Notes: a model not told the origin generated them from the letters alone. A stretch of DNA of 64,000 bases from Hymenobacter artigasi (GCF_012275535.1 NZ_JAAVTK010000002.1:1-64000), one strand, 5' to 3'; numbered from the stretch's first letter, positions 18,065 through 27,330 are shown. Translations and numbers: made by a program.

Positions 18065-18784
18065 TTACTCCAATACCAACCGGTCCTCCTGCCACAGGGG
18101 CAGTACGTCGGCGTAGGAATCAATCTGCAGGCAGAATTCAAAGTCCTTGCTGGCTTCCAGTGAGTTGAGCCGCCGGACGTGGGCCGACTGCAACAGATAC
18201 GCCGATAAATCAGCCTTGCCCTGCTCCCACAGGTGCAGCGCGGCCAGCGTGGCATCGGAGCCATGCACGTCAAAATCCGGGGCCAGCCGTTCGGCCAGCG
18301 CACCGCCATACACGGTGTCTTCGAGGCAAAACTGGCCTTTCCAGCCGGCGCACACCACCAGCACATCGCGCTGCTGGCGCCGGGCAAACCCGGCCACGGC
18401 GGCCATATTCAGGAAGCTGCCCACTACCACGGCCTCAGCGGCCAGCGAGCGGCGCAGGGCCGCCGTGCCGTTGGTGGTGCTGATGGTGAGGGAGCGGCCG
18501 CGCACCGGCCGGGCGGCGTCCAGAAAGCCGAAGGGCGAGTTGCCCAGGTCGAAGCCGGGAGCAGCCAGGCCGTCGCGCTCGGCGGCGGTCAGGCTGCCGT
18601 GCTGCTGGCCGTAGGCAGCGCATTCTTCCAGCGAAGCCACCGGAAAAACATGCGTAACCCCTTCGCCCAGCGCCGTAACAATGGTGCTGGAAGCCCGCAG
18701 AATATCCACGATAACGGCCACTTTGCCGCGTAAGTCATACAAGGGCAGCAGCTCGGGCGAGAAGCAAATATCTAGTTTGGGCAC
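18065..18784 (-). CDS. comB: 2-phosphosulfolactate phosphatase (ComB family)
   Basis: A 239-residue magnesium-dependent phosphatase that turns 2-phosphosulfolactate into sulfolactate. Family motifs are present: VDILRASSTIVTAL, GFDLGNSPFGF, TISTTNGTAAL and CAGWKGQFCLEDTVYGG. The start codon is GTG, giving MPKLDICFSPE. In archaea the enzyme belongs to coenzyme M synthesis. In bacteria sulfolactate can lead to cysteate, a precursor of sulfonolipids known in several Bacteroidota, but no other gene of that route is in the window, so the pathway is inferred. Confidence 0.92.
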   Translation of the reverse strand: MPKLDICFSPELLPLYDLRGKVAVIVDILRASSTIVTALGEGVTHVFPVASLEECAAYGQQHGSLTAAERDGLAAPGFDLGNSPFGFLDAARPVRGRSLTISTTNGTAALRRSLAAEAVVVGSFLNMAAVAGFARRQQRDVLVVCAGWKGQFCLEDTVYGGALAERLAPDFDVHGSDATLAALHLWEQGKADLSAYLLQSAHVRRLNSLEASKDFEFCLQIDSYADVLPLWQEDRLVLE

Positions 18785-18792
18785 CTTTTCAG

Positions 18793-18876
18793 TTAAAAGT
18801 TAAAAGTTGAGAGTTAAAAAGCAGCGGCCAAAAGTTGAGCCGTCAGTCTTTTTAACTCTCAACTTTTAACTTTTAA
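18793..18876. repeat. AT-rich inverted repeat (AAAAGTTGAGAGTTAAAAA type)
   Basis: Perfect 28-base arms at 18793-18820 and 18849-18876 read TTAAAAGTTAAAAGTTGAG and onward. A partial, single-armed copy lies at 25815-25842 (AGTTAAAAGTTAGGAGTTAA). It separates comB from gcvT, both on the minus strand. Confidence 0.85.
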
Positions 18877-18878
18877 TG

Positions 18879-19982
18879 CTACTCCTCCGTGCCTTTGGTG
18901 AGGGGCAGCTTGCTGATGGTGGCGGGCAGATTTTTGCCGCGAATCTGGACGAAGATTTGGGTGCCGGGCGCTGCCAGCTCGGTTTTCACGTAGCCCATGC
19001 CAATGCCTTTGCTGAGCGAGGGCGACTGCGTGCCGCTGGTGACGTCGCCAATTTTCTGGCCGTCGGCATCCACCAGCTCGTAGTGGCCGCGCGGGATGCC
19101 GGTGCCGTCCATCACGAAGCCCACCAGCTTTTTACTCACCCCGGCTTCTTTCTGCTTTTTCAGGCTGTCCGAGTTGGTGAACTCCTTGGCAAACTTGGTA
19201 ATCCAGCCCAGGCCAGCTTCCAGGGGCGAGGTCGTATCGTCGATATCATTGCCATAGAGGCAGTAGCCCATTTCGAGGCGCAGCGTGTCGCGGGCACCCA
19301 GGCCGATGGGCTTGATGCCGTAGGGCTGGCCGGCAAGCATGATTTTATCCCAGACCATCGCGGCGCTTTCGTTGGGAATGTACAGCTCGAAGCCACCCGC
19401 GCCGGTGTAACCAGTAGCCGAGATAATGACATCGGGCGCACCGGCGAAGGCGCCCTGCACGAAAGAGTAGTACGGAATGGTGCTCAAATCCACGTCGGTG
19501 AGCGCCTGCAGGGCGGCCTGCGCCTTCGGGCCCTGCACGGCCAACAGGCTGGTGCGGTCCGAGATGTCTTCCATCTCCACGCCCTGCGTGTTGTGCTGCT
19601 TAATCCAGTTCCAGTCTTTCTCGATGTTGGACGCATTGACTACCAGCAGGTAATCTTCATCGGCCAGCTTGTACACCAGCAAGTCGTCCACAATGCCACC
19701 GTCGTTATTGGGCAGGCAGGAATACTGGGCTTTGCCGTCGGCGAGCTTGCTGGCGTCGTTGCTGGTCACGCGCTGAATGAGGTCGAGGGCCTGGGGACCG
19801 CGCAGGCGAAACTCGCCCATGTGCGACACGTCGAACATGCCCACGGCGCGGCGCACGGTGTGGTGCTCGTCGAGGTCGGAAGAGTAGCGCACCGGCATGT
19901 CGTAGCCGGCAAAGGGCACCATTTTGGCACCCAGCTCGCGGTGCTTACTATCGAGGGTAACGGTTTTCAGGGAAACGGTCAT
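18879..19982 (-). CDS. gcvT: Aminomethyltransferase, glycine cleavage system T protein
   Basis: A 367-residue folate-dependent enzyme that takes the aminomethyl group from lipoyl-GcvH, releasing ammonia and making methylene-tetrahydrofolate. Family blocks are clear: [33 protein letters not shown] (with the catalytic aspartate), [11 protein letters not shown] and GARDTLRLE. Length is typical. The upstream minus-strand sequence has ACCTTTGCAG, close to a -7 element. gcvH and gcvP are not nearby, so the system is scattered. Confidence 0.97.
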   Translation of the reverse strand: MTVSLKTVTLDSKHRELGAKMVPFAGYDMPVRYSSDLDEHHTVRRAVGMFDVSHMGEFRLRGPQALDLIQRVTSNDASKLADGKAQYSCLPNNDGGIVDDLLVYKLADEDYLLVVNASNIEKDWNWIKQHNTQGVEMEDISDRTSLLAVQGPKAQAALQALTDVDLSTIPYYSFVQGAFAGAPDVIISATGYTGAGGFELYIPNESAAMVWDKIMLAGQPYGIKPIGLGARDTLRLEMGYCLYGNDIDDTTSPLEAGLGWITKFAKEFTNSDSLKKQKEAGVSKKLVGFVMDGTGIPRGHYELVDADGQKIGDVTSGTQSPSLSKGIGMGYVKTELAAPGTQIFVQIRGKNLPATISKLPLTKGTEE

Positions 19983-20045
19983 GTATTGGACGGGTTAGCG
20001 GATGGGTGGGTAGGTGAATTGCGCTGCAAAGGTGGGGCAAAAAAG

Positions 20046-20076
20046 AAAAGCCGCTTCGGTAGGAAGCGGCTTTTTT
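20046..20076. terminator. Intrinsic terminator
   Basis: AAAAGCCGCTT (20046-20056) pairs with AAGCGGCTTTT (20064-20074), and a T-run follows on the plus strand. On the minus strand the A-run also becomes a T-run, so it could end transcription of ilvE before gcvT. Confidence 0.75.
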
Positions 20077-20077
20077 A

Positions 20078-20153
20078 GTAGCGCGAACTTTGTAGTTCGC
20101 GTCCCTGAACGGTTTTAATGGCGTGGGGACGCGAACTACAAAGTTCGCGCTAC
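20078..20153. repeat. Palindromic repeat GTAGCGCGAACTTTGTAGTT, long form
   Basis: Perfect 28-base arms at 20078-20105 and 20126-20153. Each arm itself contains the smaller palindrome GCGAACTTTGTAGTTCGC. A compact self-folding copy is found at 28830-28857. Confidence 0.88.
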
Positions 20154-20160
20154 TGCTACA

Positions 20161-21225
20161 TTATATCGTCACAACCCAGTTGTGCACGTCGGCACCTTCG
20201 CCGGTACGGATGGCATCCAGGGCAGCCCCCACTCGCTTCGAGAACGCATCGGGGCGCACGGCGGGAAGCTCGTAGTCGTGGCCCTCGTAGCCGATAACGG
20301 CAATGGGCGCAATAGTAGCAGCCGTGCCCACGCCGAAGGCTTCCTCCAGCGTACCGGCCTCCAGGGCCTCAATAATTTCGCGGCTGCTCACCTTCCGCTC
20401 CTCCACCGTCAGGCCGAAGTCGCGGGCCAGTTGCAGGACGCTGCGGCGGGTGATGCCGTCGAGAATGCTGGTGCTGAGGGCGGGCGTAATCACGCGACCA
20501 TCAATCACGAAAATGGCGTTCATCGTGCCGGACTCCTCCACGTAGCGGTGCTCCGAAGCATCGGTCCAGATGAGCTGGTTGTAGCCTTCCTGCTGGGCCA
20601 GCTTGGTGGGGTACATGGCCGCGCCGTAGTTGCCAGCGTTTTTGGCGTAGCCCGCGCCACCTTCGGCCGAGCGCACGTATTTCTGCTCGAAGCGTACGCG
20701 CAGCGGCTTGCTGTAGTACAGGCCCACGGGGCAGGTGAAAATCACGAAGCGGTATGCCTCCGACGGCCGCACGCCGATGAAGCCATCGGTGGCAAACATG
20801 AAGGGCCGGATGTAGAGCGAGCTGCCCGCAAACGTGGGCACCCAGCCGGCATCAAGCTTGATAAGCTCACGCAGGCCCTGCATAAACAGCTCCTCCGGGA
20901 TGGTGGGCATGCACATGCGCTCGGCCGAGGCATTGAACCGGGCCCAGTTGTCGAGGGGGCGGAACAAGGCCACGCCGCCATCAGCTTGGTGATAGGCCTT
21001 CATGCCTTCAAAAATGGCCTGGCCGTAGTGCAGCGCCGAGTTGGCGGGGCTCACCGAGATATCGCCGTAGGGCAGAATCTGAGCGTCTTGCCACTCGCCG
21101 TCACGGTAGTCCACCACGAACATGTGGTCGGCGAAAGCTTTGCCGAATTCGAGGTTCCCAAAGTCCTGCGAGGCCAGCCGCGGGGCGGTGGTTACCTGCG
21201 TGTGAATCGAAAGAGTGTCTATCAT
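20161..21225 (-). CDS. ilvE: Branched-chain amino acid aminotransferase
   Basis: A 354-residue PLP enzyme that transfers the amino group between glutamate and the keto acids of leucine, isoleucine and valine. The fold-type IV signature is visible: SALHYGQAIFEGMKAY, RPFMFATD, and the PLP lysine in YAKNAGNYG (about residue 195). The phosphate-binding block appears as VGTAATIAPI. The sequence is of the longer, eukaryote-like BCAT class. No other branched-chain biosynthesis gene is adjacent. Confidence 0.95.
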   Translation of the reverse strand: MIDTLSIHTQVTTAPRLASQDFGNLEFGKAFADHMFVVDYRDGEWQDAQILPYGDISVSPANSALHYGQAIFEGMKAYHQADGGVALFRPLDNWARFNASAERMCMPTIPEELFMQGLRELIKLDAGWVPTFAGSSLYIRPFMFATDGFIGVRPSEAYRFVIFTCPVGLYYSKPLRVRFEQKYVRSAEGGAGYAKNAGNYGAAMYPTKLAQQEGYNQLIWTDASEHRYVEESGTMNAIFVIDGRVITPALSTSILDGITRRSVLQLARDFGLTVEERKVSSREIIEALEAGTLEEAFGVGTAATIAPIAVIGYEGHDYELPAVRPDAFSKRVGAALDAIRTGEGADVHNWVVTI

Positions 21226-21389
21226 AAGAAAGCGGTTACGGGTACGCGTGGGTGGGATTTTCCGAGTACGGAATTGGAGAGCGTGTGGGTAATTTAAACG
21301 GGTATTATACGGCTGGCAAAGGTCGTTATGCTGTACGTGGCGGAAGCATGACGACTACTTTGCTGTAATGGTATTGAGCCTGAATGGGT

Positions 21390-21938
21390 TCACATCCGGG
21401 CCTGCCAGGTCACTTCTTCCACGCCCAGCTCGTGGGCCATGGCCCGGCTCAGCACAAACAGGAAATCGGACAGGCGGTTCAGGTACACCACCACCAATTC
21501 GGCCACAAAAGCATCCTCGGCCAGGTGAATAACGAGGCGTTCGGCGCGGCGGCACACGCAACGGGCTACGTGCGCATGGCTCACGGCCGGGTGCCCGCCG
21601 GGCAGAATAAAGGCGCGCAGCTCGGGCAAATCGAGGTTCAGGCGGTCCATTTCGTCTTCCAGCAGCGTCACATCGGCGGCGTGCAGGTCGGGCAGCTTCA
21701 TCTTCGACTTTTCCGGGTCGGCGGCCAGGGCCGAGCCGATGGTGAACAGGCGGTCCTGAATTTCCTTCAGCAGCGGCCGGCGGCCGGCATTCACCTCCTG
21801 GTCGCGCACCAGCCCGATGTGGGAGTTCAGCTCATCTACCGTGCCGTAGCACTCAATGCGCAGGCTGCTCTTGGGTACGCGGGTGCCGCCAATGAGCGAG
21901 GTAAGGCCTTTATCGCCGGTTTTAGTGTATATTTTCAT
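21390..21938 (-). CDS. Cob(I)alamin adenosyltransferase, PduO type
   Basis: A 182-residue enzyme that makes adenosylcobalamin from cob(I)alamin and ATP. The N-terminal ATP-binding motif reads KIYTKTGDKGLTSLIGGTR. The conserved arginine-glutamate helix (ARCVCRRAERLV) and the C-terminal YLNRLSDFLFVLSR are also present. The length matches the PduO family. It stands alone between ilvE and the ABC-transporter operon. No cobalamin riboswitch was recognised upstream. Confidence 0.95.
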   Translation of the reverse strand: MKIYTKTGDKGLTSLIGGTRVPKSSLRIECYGTVDELNSHIGLVRDQEVNAGRRPLLKEIQDRLFTIGSALAADPEKSKMKLPDLHAADVTLLEDEMDRLNLDLPELRAFILPGGHPAVSHAHVARCVCRRAERLVIHLAEDAFVAELVVVYLNRLSDFLFVLSRAMAHELGVEEVTWQARM

Positions 21939-21959
21939 TTGGCTTGATTAGTCTGTTAA

Positions 21960-21992
21960 AACGTCATGCTTCGCTGCGCTCTGCATGACGTT
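21960..21992. repeat. Short palindrome AACGTCATGC...GCATGACGTT
   Basis: Ten-base perfect arms (21960-21969 and 21983-21992) around TTCGCTGCGCTCT, followed by CTTTTT. The ends match those of the larger repeats at 50892-50999 and 60990-61104, so this looks like a shortened member of the same family that could also serve as a terminator. Confidence 0.7.
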
Positions 21993-21996
21993 CTTT

Positions 21997-22716
21997 TTAG
22001 TGGCCAACCACGGCATGCTTCATAATATCGTGGTTGATTTCATCCGTTTCCACCAACCCATCGCGCAGGCGCACAATGCGGTGAGCGTAGCGGGCGATAT
22101 CCTCTTCGTGCGTCACCATGATAATGGTATTGCCTTTATCATACAGCGCCTCAAACAAGTCCATGATTTCGTGGCTGGTTTTTGAGTCGAGGGCACCGGT
22201 AGGTTCGTCGGCCAGCAGCACGCTGGGGTTGTTGACCAAGGCGCGGGCAATGGCCACGCGCTGGCGCTGGCCACCGCTCAGCTCGTTGGGGCGGTGCGAG
22301 GCCCGGTCGGCCAGGCCCACGGCGCGCAGGCTTTCGAGGGCGCGCTCGGTGCGCTCGCGCTTGCTCAGGCCGGCATAGATGAGCGGCAGGGCCACGTTGT
22401 CGAGGGCGCTGGCGCGGGGCAGCAGGTTGAAGCTCTGGAAAACGAAGCCGATTTCCTTGTTACGCACTTCGGCCAGCTGGTTGTCACTCATCCGGCTCAC
22501 GTCCTGCCCATTGAGGATGTACTGGCCTTTGGTGGGCGTATCGAGGCAGCCAATGATGTTCATCAGCGTTGACTTGCCCGAGCCCGACGGCCCCATAAAC
22601 GCCACGTACTCGCCACGCGGAATTTTGATGGTAACCGAACGCAGCGCGTTGATTACCTCCGCGCCCATCACATAGGATTTGGCGATGTCAGTGGTTTCAA
22701 TAACGTTCGGATTCAT
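21997..22716 (-). CDS. ABC transporter ATP-binding protein (LolD/MacB type)
   Basis: A 239-residue ATPase with Walker [11 protein letters not shown]-loop [17 protein letters not shown], signature [16 protein letters not shown], Walker B VLLADEP and the H-loop [14 protein letters not shown]. The LolD/MacB subtype is suggested by the Q-loop and signature context. It starts 12 bases after the large membrane-TPR gene and is probably co-transcribed with it and gatC. No FtsX/MacB-type permease gene is present in the window, so its membrane partner is either elsewhere or possibly the adjacent protein. Confidence 0.93.
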   Translation of the reverse strand: MNPNVIETTDIAKSYVMGAEVINALRSVTIKIPRGEYVAFMGPSGSGKSTLMNIIGCLDTPTKGQYILNGQDVSRMSDNQLAEVRNKEIGFVFQSFNLLPRASALDNVALPLIYAGLSKRERTERALESLRAVGLADRASHRPNELSGGQRQRVAIARALVNNPSVLLADEPTGALDSKTSHEIMDLFEALYDKGNTIIMVTHEEDIARYAHRIVRLRDGLVETDEINHDIMKHAVVGH

Positions 22717-22728
22717 GGGGCGAGGGGC

Positions 22729-25521
22729 TTATTGCAGAGGTGAGGGAGCAGGCGCTTGGGAGAAGGACGCACCGACAGCCGCGCGGGCTGCCTCACGGGC
22801 GGCATACTCCGTTGCTAAAGTAGCATACGCAGCGGGCGGCAGCAGCTGGCGCAGCTGGGCCAGGGCATCGGCGGCGTACTCGGTCAGGCCGGCATCGGCG
22901 GCGGCCAGCACGTAGGCCTTCAACAGCGGCAGCGACTGCGGGTTTTCATCGAGCCCGGTGCGCAGGGCCGAATAGGCCGCCGTATAATCGTGGCGGCGCG
23001 TGTAAAAGCCCGCCGCCGCAAGCACCGCCGGCGCATTGAACGGGGCTTCGCGTACGATGCGCTGGTAGCTTTTGGCGGCCGCCGTGGCATTGCCCTGCTG
23101 CTCGGCGCGCCGGGCTTCGGCCAGCCACGCCATGCCCGCCCGGCCAGCCGTATCGGCTGCCGGATTTGGAAGGCCAGCGGCCAGCAACTGCTGCGCCTGC
23201 CTCCCCTGCCGCCGCTGCGCCGTATCGGGCGATGCTAGCAGCCGCGCCGTAGCCGCTTGCACCGAGTCGGCATTGCCGCTCAGGGCCAGGGCATACACGC
23301 GCATCTCCGCCGCCTGCGGGGCACCGTGCGAGGCGGCAAAGGCCAGCTGGTCGGCCGCAGTGGCGTACTGGCCCTGCTGCAGCTGCCACAGCGCCAGCAG
23401 CTGCTGGAAATAGGCCGAGGTAGCCCCGGTGCCCGCCGCCAGCGGTAACAGCAGCTGCCGCGCCACCTGCTCCTGCCCCAGCGCGTGCCGCGCCAGCGCC
23501 TGCAGAAACAGGAGCTGCTCGTAGTAGCTGGCATTGGCGGGCTGCGTGGCCAGGCGGTTCAGCTGGGCCAGCAGGGCGGGTGTGAGCTGGTCTTTGTGCC
23601 GGGCCACATCCCACAGTACTACGTGGTAGAGCTGGGCAAAAGTGGCTTCGTCCAGCACCTGCAAATCGGCGGGCGGGGCGGTGGGCGCGGGTTGGAGCGG
23701 CGTGGTGGTTCGCAGCTGGAGCAGCGTGTAGTTGCTCAGCAGGGCCGGCTCGGTGGTTTTCAACGTCAGCTTAGCGGCGCGCTGGCGGGCATCGGGCAGC
23801 AGGTTCTGGCTGAGCAGAAAGGCCAGTTGGTTGGTGCTGCTGGCGTAGCTACCGGGGGCCAGCTGCTCGGCTTTGTCGAGGTAGAAGGCAACAGAATCGG
23901 TTATCGTAGTGCGGGTGAAGAGTTGGGCCAAATCGCCGGCCAGGGCTGCGCTGCGCGGGTAGGCCCTGAGGCCGCCGCGCAGAATATCAAGCCCCTCAAA
24001 CAAGTCATCCGGGTCGTTATAAAGCGTGGCCAGGCGCAGCGACACCTTCTCATCGGGCCCGCGCAGCAGGGCGCGGCGCAGGGAATTTCTCTCATTCTGG
24101 CGCTGCTGCCGGAAACGGAAAATCGCCGCCCGGCCAAACTCGGCATGCCGGTTGGCGCGGTACAGCACGTCGCCGCTTTCAGCGTAGTAGCGCTCGGCCA
24201 GACCGGCGAGGCTGAGGTCATCGGGCGCGGCTTCGCTTTGCTGGCGCGTAAGGTCGCCGAGGTGGTTGTACTGGCCGGCCATCACCTGGTCGGGCAGCGG
24301 GAAGTTCTGGCGCGACTGCACCGCAATAAGGCCGCCAATCGCCAGAATATACACCGAGTAGAACGGCAGGCGGCGCGGCTCAAACACCACCCGGTACACC
24401 CGCAACCGCTGCCGGATGAGCGGCGCAAAATTCATGAGCACATACAGCAGAAATGGCGCGCCCAGCAGCAGCAGCGCCAGCCCCGTGAAGCGACGGGCCG
24501 CCACCAGCAGGGGCGTATTGGCCGTGGCAAACGCATAGCCCAGCGCCCCGGCCGCCCCCAGCACCACCAACGGGTACAGCTGCGCCGCGCCCCGGGCATA
24601 CGGCACCCAAGCCGCGTAGCTGGGGGCCCGCAGGCGCAGGCCCAGCCAGCCGGCCACCACAGCCGGCAGCAGCAGCACCAGCGGGTCGAGGCCCAGGCCC
24701 GGCAGCAGCTGCAGCACACCGTCGTTCCATTCATACAGCAGCAGCGCACCCAGGTACAGCAGGCTGGCCGCCACAAACGGCAGCAAGCCGAACCGCCCCC
24801 CCGGCTGCTCCGCCTGGGTATTGAACCACAGCAGGGCCCGGATATTCTCAACGCCTACCCACAGTACCAGCAGCGCCACCAGCACCGCGCCGCCCGGCGT
24901 GGCATACGCCGCCAGTTGCAACACGGTATCGGTGAGGGGCAGCTGACTTTGAGTGAGCAGCACCACGCTTAGCCCCGCCACCACGGTGCCCATGGCCACC
25001 GCCCGCCGCCACAGCGGCCAGCCCTCGGCAAAAGCGTGCAGCACAAAGCCAACGCCGCCCACCAGCCCCAGCATCAGGTACAGAAAATACCGCTCGCTGG
25101 TATTGAAAACACCCAGCGACTCGGTATTGAGCGACAGCAGCAGGAAAATAACCGGCACCATGCCCGCCACAAACGCCGTGCGGGCCAGCGTGCTCACCAC
25201 CGCCACCCAGCCAGCCAGTAGCACCGCCAGCAGCACCAGGTACACGCCCGCCGCCACGGGCTGAGTGAAGGGCCCCGCCACGTCATGCGTCAGGGTCACA
25301 ACGAAGCTGCTGGCCTGTACCGGCAGGTGCACCGGCCCGGCGGCCACGCTGTCCAGCGTCAGCGGCAGGGCTTGCAGGTGCGCCACCTCCCGCACGGGCA
25401 GGGTGCTGTTTTCCCCAGTGAAATAATAGAAGATGGTCAGGCCCACGGCCAGCGCGGCCAGCCACACCAGCCAGCCGGGCCGCGTGGTGGCGCGAGTGCT
25501 TACGGATTGCGGCGTCACCAA
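22729..25521 (-). CDS. Large membrane protein with C-terminal TPR-like repeats, unknown function
   Basis: A 930-residue protein. One membrane helix lies near residues 16-36 (WLVWLAALAVGLTIFYYF) and about ten more run to residue 410. A soluble alpha-helical part of about 500 residues follows, with TPR-like pairs such as ERYYAESGDVLYRANRHAEF and AWLAEARRAEQQGNATAAAK. The topology suggests a scaffold in the inner membrane with a periplasmic or cytoplasmic helical arm. It is not a recognised enzyme. It begins one base from the gatC stop and ends 12 bases from a LolD-like ATPase, so the three genes form one transcription unit. No function is assigned. Confidence 0.75.
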   Translation of the reverse strand: MVTPQSVSTRATTRPGWLVWLAALAVGLTIFYYFTGENSTLPVREVAHLQALPLTLDSVAAGPVHLPVQASSFVVTLTHDVAGPFTQPVAAGVYLVLLAVLLAGWVAVVSTLARTAFVAGMVPVIFLLLSLNTESLGVFNTSERYFLYLMLGLVGGVGFVLHAFAEGWPLWRRAVAMGTVVAGLSVVLLTQSQLPLTDTVLQLAAYATPGGAVLVALLVLWVGVENIRALLWFNTQAEQPGGRFGLLPFVAASLLYLGALLLYEWNDGVLQLLPGLGLDPLVLLLPAVVAGWLGLRLRAPSYAAWVPYARGAAQLYPLVVLGAAGALGYAFATANTPLLVAARRFTGLALLLLGAPFLLYVLMNFAPLIRQRLRVYRVVFEPRRLPFYSVYILAIGGLIAVQSRQNFPLPDQVMAGQYNHLGDLTRQQSEAAPDDLSLAGLAERYYAESGDVLYRANRHAEFGRAAIFRFRQQRQNERNSLRRALLRGPDEKVSLRLATLYNDPDDLFEGLDILRGGLRAYPRSAALAGDLAQLFTRTTITDSVAFYLDKAEQLAPGSYASSTNQLAFLLSQNLLPDARQRAAKLTLKTTEPALLSNYTLLQLRTTTPLQPAPTAPPADLQVLDEATFAQLYHVVLWDVARHKDQLTPALLAQLNRLATQPANASYYEQLLFLQALARHALGQEQVARQLLLPLAAGTGATSAYFQQLLALWQLQQGQYATAADQLAFAASHGAPQAAEMRVYALALSGNADSVQAATARLLASPDTAQRRQGRQAQQLLAAGLPNPAADTAGRAGMAWLAEARRAEQQGNATAAAKSYQRIVREAPFNAPAVLAAAGFYTRRHDYTAAYSALRTGLDENPQSLPLLKAYVLAAADAGLTEYAADALAQLRQLLPPAAYATLATEYAAREAARAAVGASFSQAPAPSPLQ

Positions 25522-25809
25522 CTATTCCAGCACTTTAGGCACCCGGAAGTAGTCCGAGTCCTTGCGGGGTGCATTGCGCAGGCCGTCCTGGTGGCTCACA
25601 GTGTTGCGGGCTTCGTCATCGCGCAGCACGTTGATTTCCTGCGAGAGGTGCACCAGCGGCTCCACGCCCGTCGTGTCCAAGCCTTCGAGCTGGGCCACAA
25701 AATCGAGGATATTGTTCAGGTCGCCGAGCATTTGCTGTTCGCGGGTTTCGTCAAATTCGAGGCGGGCCAGATGGGCCAGGCCGCGCAGGGTGCCAAGGTC
25801 GGTGCTCAT
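25522..25809 (-). CDS. gatC: Asp-tRNA(Asn)/Glu-tRNA(Gln) amidotransferase subunit C
   Basis: A 95-residue subunit that stabilises the GatA-GatB complex, which converts misacylated Asp-tRNA(Asn) or Glu-tRNA(Gln) to the amide forms. The pattern LAHLARLEFDE, then LGDLNNILDFVAQL, then VEPLVH and the C-terminal RKDSDYFRVPKVLE is characteristic. gatA and gatB are not in the window. The gene heads an operon with the membrane-TPR protein and an ABC ATPase. Confidence 0.95.
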   Translation of the reverse strand: MSTDLGTLRGLAHLARLEFDETREQQMLGDLNNILDFVAQLEGLDTTGVEPLVHLSQEINVLRDDEARNTVSHQDGLRNAPRKDSDYFRVPKVLE

Positions 25810-25835
25810 TAGAGTTATGAGTTAAAAGTTAGGAG

Positions 25836-26660
25836 TTAAGAGTTGGTGGGCTGCGGCTGGTCCTGCGCGGCAGCGGCCGCCGGGGCACGCCAGGTGCTGG
25901 GGCCGGGCTTCACGGCCCCTTCGGGCAGGAAATCGGCGGCCAGCTGGGCGTACACCCGTGCCTTCAGCTCGGGTATGTCGGTCAGGGTGAGGCCGACGGT
26001 GGAAATGGGCTGGTGAAAAACGATTTTGAGCCGGTGATAGCGCACGCGCAGGTCTTTTTCCACATCGGGCATAAACATGTGGTTGAGCGGCATGCCCACC
26101 GGCACGATGGGCACCCCGGCTTCAATAGCCATCTGAAACGCGCCGTCCAGAAACGGCAGCAGCTCCTTGCCGGGCATGGGCGAAATCCGGCCTTCGGCAA
26201 AAATGGCAATGCTCTTGCCCTCAGCCAGCGTGCGGCGGGCCGCTACCATGGCCCGGCCCCGGCTCACGGCGCTGGCCCGGTCCACGGTAATATACACGTT
26301 GCCAAAAAGCGGCCCCCACACCGGCACCCGTGCCAGCGAGGCCTTGCCCATCATATTCAAAAAGCCCGGAATGTACTTAAACAGCATCATGATGTCGATG
26401 TACGAGCCATGATTGGCCACGTACACGCAGGGCCGCGGGTTGGGGCCTTTGCTTTCGCGCACCACTTCCACCGGCATGCCCCACATCGTAATGGATAGCC
26501 ACGACCAGAAGCGGTTCAGCGCGTGCACCACCCCACCCCCGGTGGGCCGCCGACTGAAATACCACTGGAAAGGGTAAATCAGCACGAAGGGAATGATAAA
26601 CCACACCACCGCCCACGTAGTGTAAAGGCGCTGGCCGAGGTAACGAAGCATATGGCGCAT
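25836..26660 (-). CDS. plsC: 1-acyl-sn-glycerol-3-phosphate acyltransferase
   Basis: A 274-residue membrane-associated enzyme that makes phosphatidic acid. The acyltransferase motif NHGSYID (residues 83-89, with H84 and D89) and the glycerophosphate-binding block FAEGRIS (154-160) are intact. A hydrophobic N-terminal helix (WAVVWFIIPFVLIYPF) anchors it. Two possible starts are nine bases apart (26660 and 26651). A perfect TAACTTTG at 26673-26666 places transcription start close to the first ATG, which favours the second unless the message is leaderless. Confidence 0.93.
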   Translation of the reverse strand: MRHMLRYLGQRLYTTWAVVWFIIPFVLIYPFQWYFSRRPTGGGVVHALNRFWSWLSITMWGMPVEVVRESKGPNPRPCVYVANHGSYIDIMMLFKYIPGFLNMMGKASLARVPVWGPLFGNVYITVDRASAVSRGRAMVAARRTLAEGKSIAIFAEGRISPMPGKELLPFLDGAFQMAIEAGVPIVPVGMPLNHMFMPDVEKDLRVRYHRLKIVFHQPISTVGLTLTDIPELKARVYAQLAADFLPEGAVKPGPSTWRAPAAAAAQDQPQPTNS

Positions 26661-26665
26661 AATGG

Positions 26666-26673
26666 CAAAGTTA
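26666..26673 (-). promoter_or_regulatory. -7 element for plsC
   Basis: CAAAGTTA on the plus strand reads TAACTTTG on the minus strand, an exact TAnnTTTG match. It is only 5 bases from the upstream ATG of plsC, so it bears on which start is used. Confidence 0.55.
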
Positions 26674-26751
26674 GGCTAGTTGGCCGTTGTGCATTGCGCG
26701 TCGGCAGCGGCAGCCCCCACCCGGCGGCAGAATCCGGCTCCCAAAACGCTG

Positions 26752-27330
26752 CTAGGCGCGGCCGGCCAGCACCTTTTCGGCCTTCAGCAGGCCGGCTACG
26801 CTGATGCCGTCCGTAATCCGGTCATCCATCACCATGCGAATGGCTTCGGCCAGCGGCAGCTTCCACAGGCGCAGGTCTTCGGTTTCTTCGGGCTCCAGCT
26901 CGCCCTGCGTGAGTTCTTCGGCCAGATACACGAAGCCTTCTTCATCCGTCACCGAGTTGGAGGTATGCAGGCGGGCGATGCGCGTCCAGCGCGCCGCCGT
27001 GAGGCCGGTTTCTTCCTTTAGCTCGCGCTGGGCCGATTCCAGAACATCCAGCTCAACCAGGCCGCCGCCCATGGGAATTTCCCAGCTGTACTCGTTCAGC
27101 GGGTAGCGGTACTGGCCCACCAGCCAGGTATTGCCCTCCGCATCGACGGGCACAATGCCCAGTGCCTTATTCTTCATTGTCACCACGCCATAGATGCCCT
27201 GGCCACCGCCGGGATTCTGCACCTGGTCTTCGCGCACCGAAATCCACGGATTATGGTACTTGATTTCGCTGCTGAGCGTGTGCCAGGGGTTATGGGTTTC
27301 GTCCACATCGGGGCGGGCTACGAATTGCAT
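26752..27330 (-). CDS. Nudix hydrolase, ADP-ribose pyrophosphatase-like
   Basis: A 192-residue hydrolase of nucleoside diphosphate derivatives. The Nudix box lies at about residues 88-110 and contains the intact catalytic RELKEETG; the first glutamate of the consensus falls on leucine 94, with a glutamate next to it at 93. WLVGQYRYPLNEYSWEIP just upstream is typical of ADP-ribose or nucleotide-sugar pyrophosphatases. An exact TAGTTTTG promoter element lies 34 bases before the start. The substrate is not certain. Confidence 0.9.
   Translation of the reverse strand: MQFVARPDVDETHNPWHTLSSEIKYHNPWISVREDQVQNPGGGQGIYGVVTMKNKALGIVPVDAEGNTWLVGQYRYPLNEYSWEIPMGGGLVELDVLESAQRELKEETGLTAARWTRIARLHTSNSVTDEEGFVYLAEELTQGELEPEETEDLRLWKLPLAEAIRMVMDDRITDGISVAGLLKAEKVLAGRA

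Noticed and set aside
17957..18876. Palindromic repeats as CRISPR arrays or insertion sequences
   Set aside because: They are single inverted pairs without regularly spaced direct repeats, and no cas or transposase gene is present.
26752..27330. The Nudix protein as inactive because the first consensus glutamate is leucine
   Set aside because: The catalytic REUxEExG part is intact, a glutamate lies next to that position, and this substitution can occur in active subfamilies.
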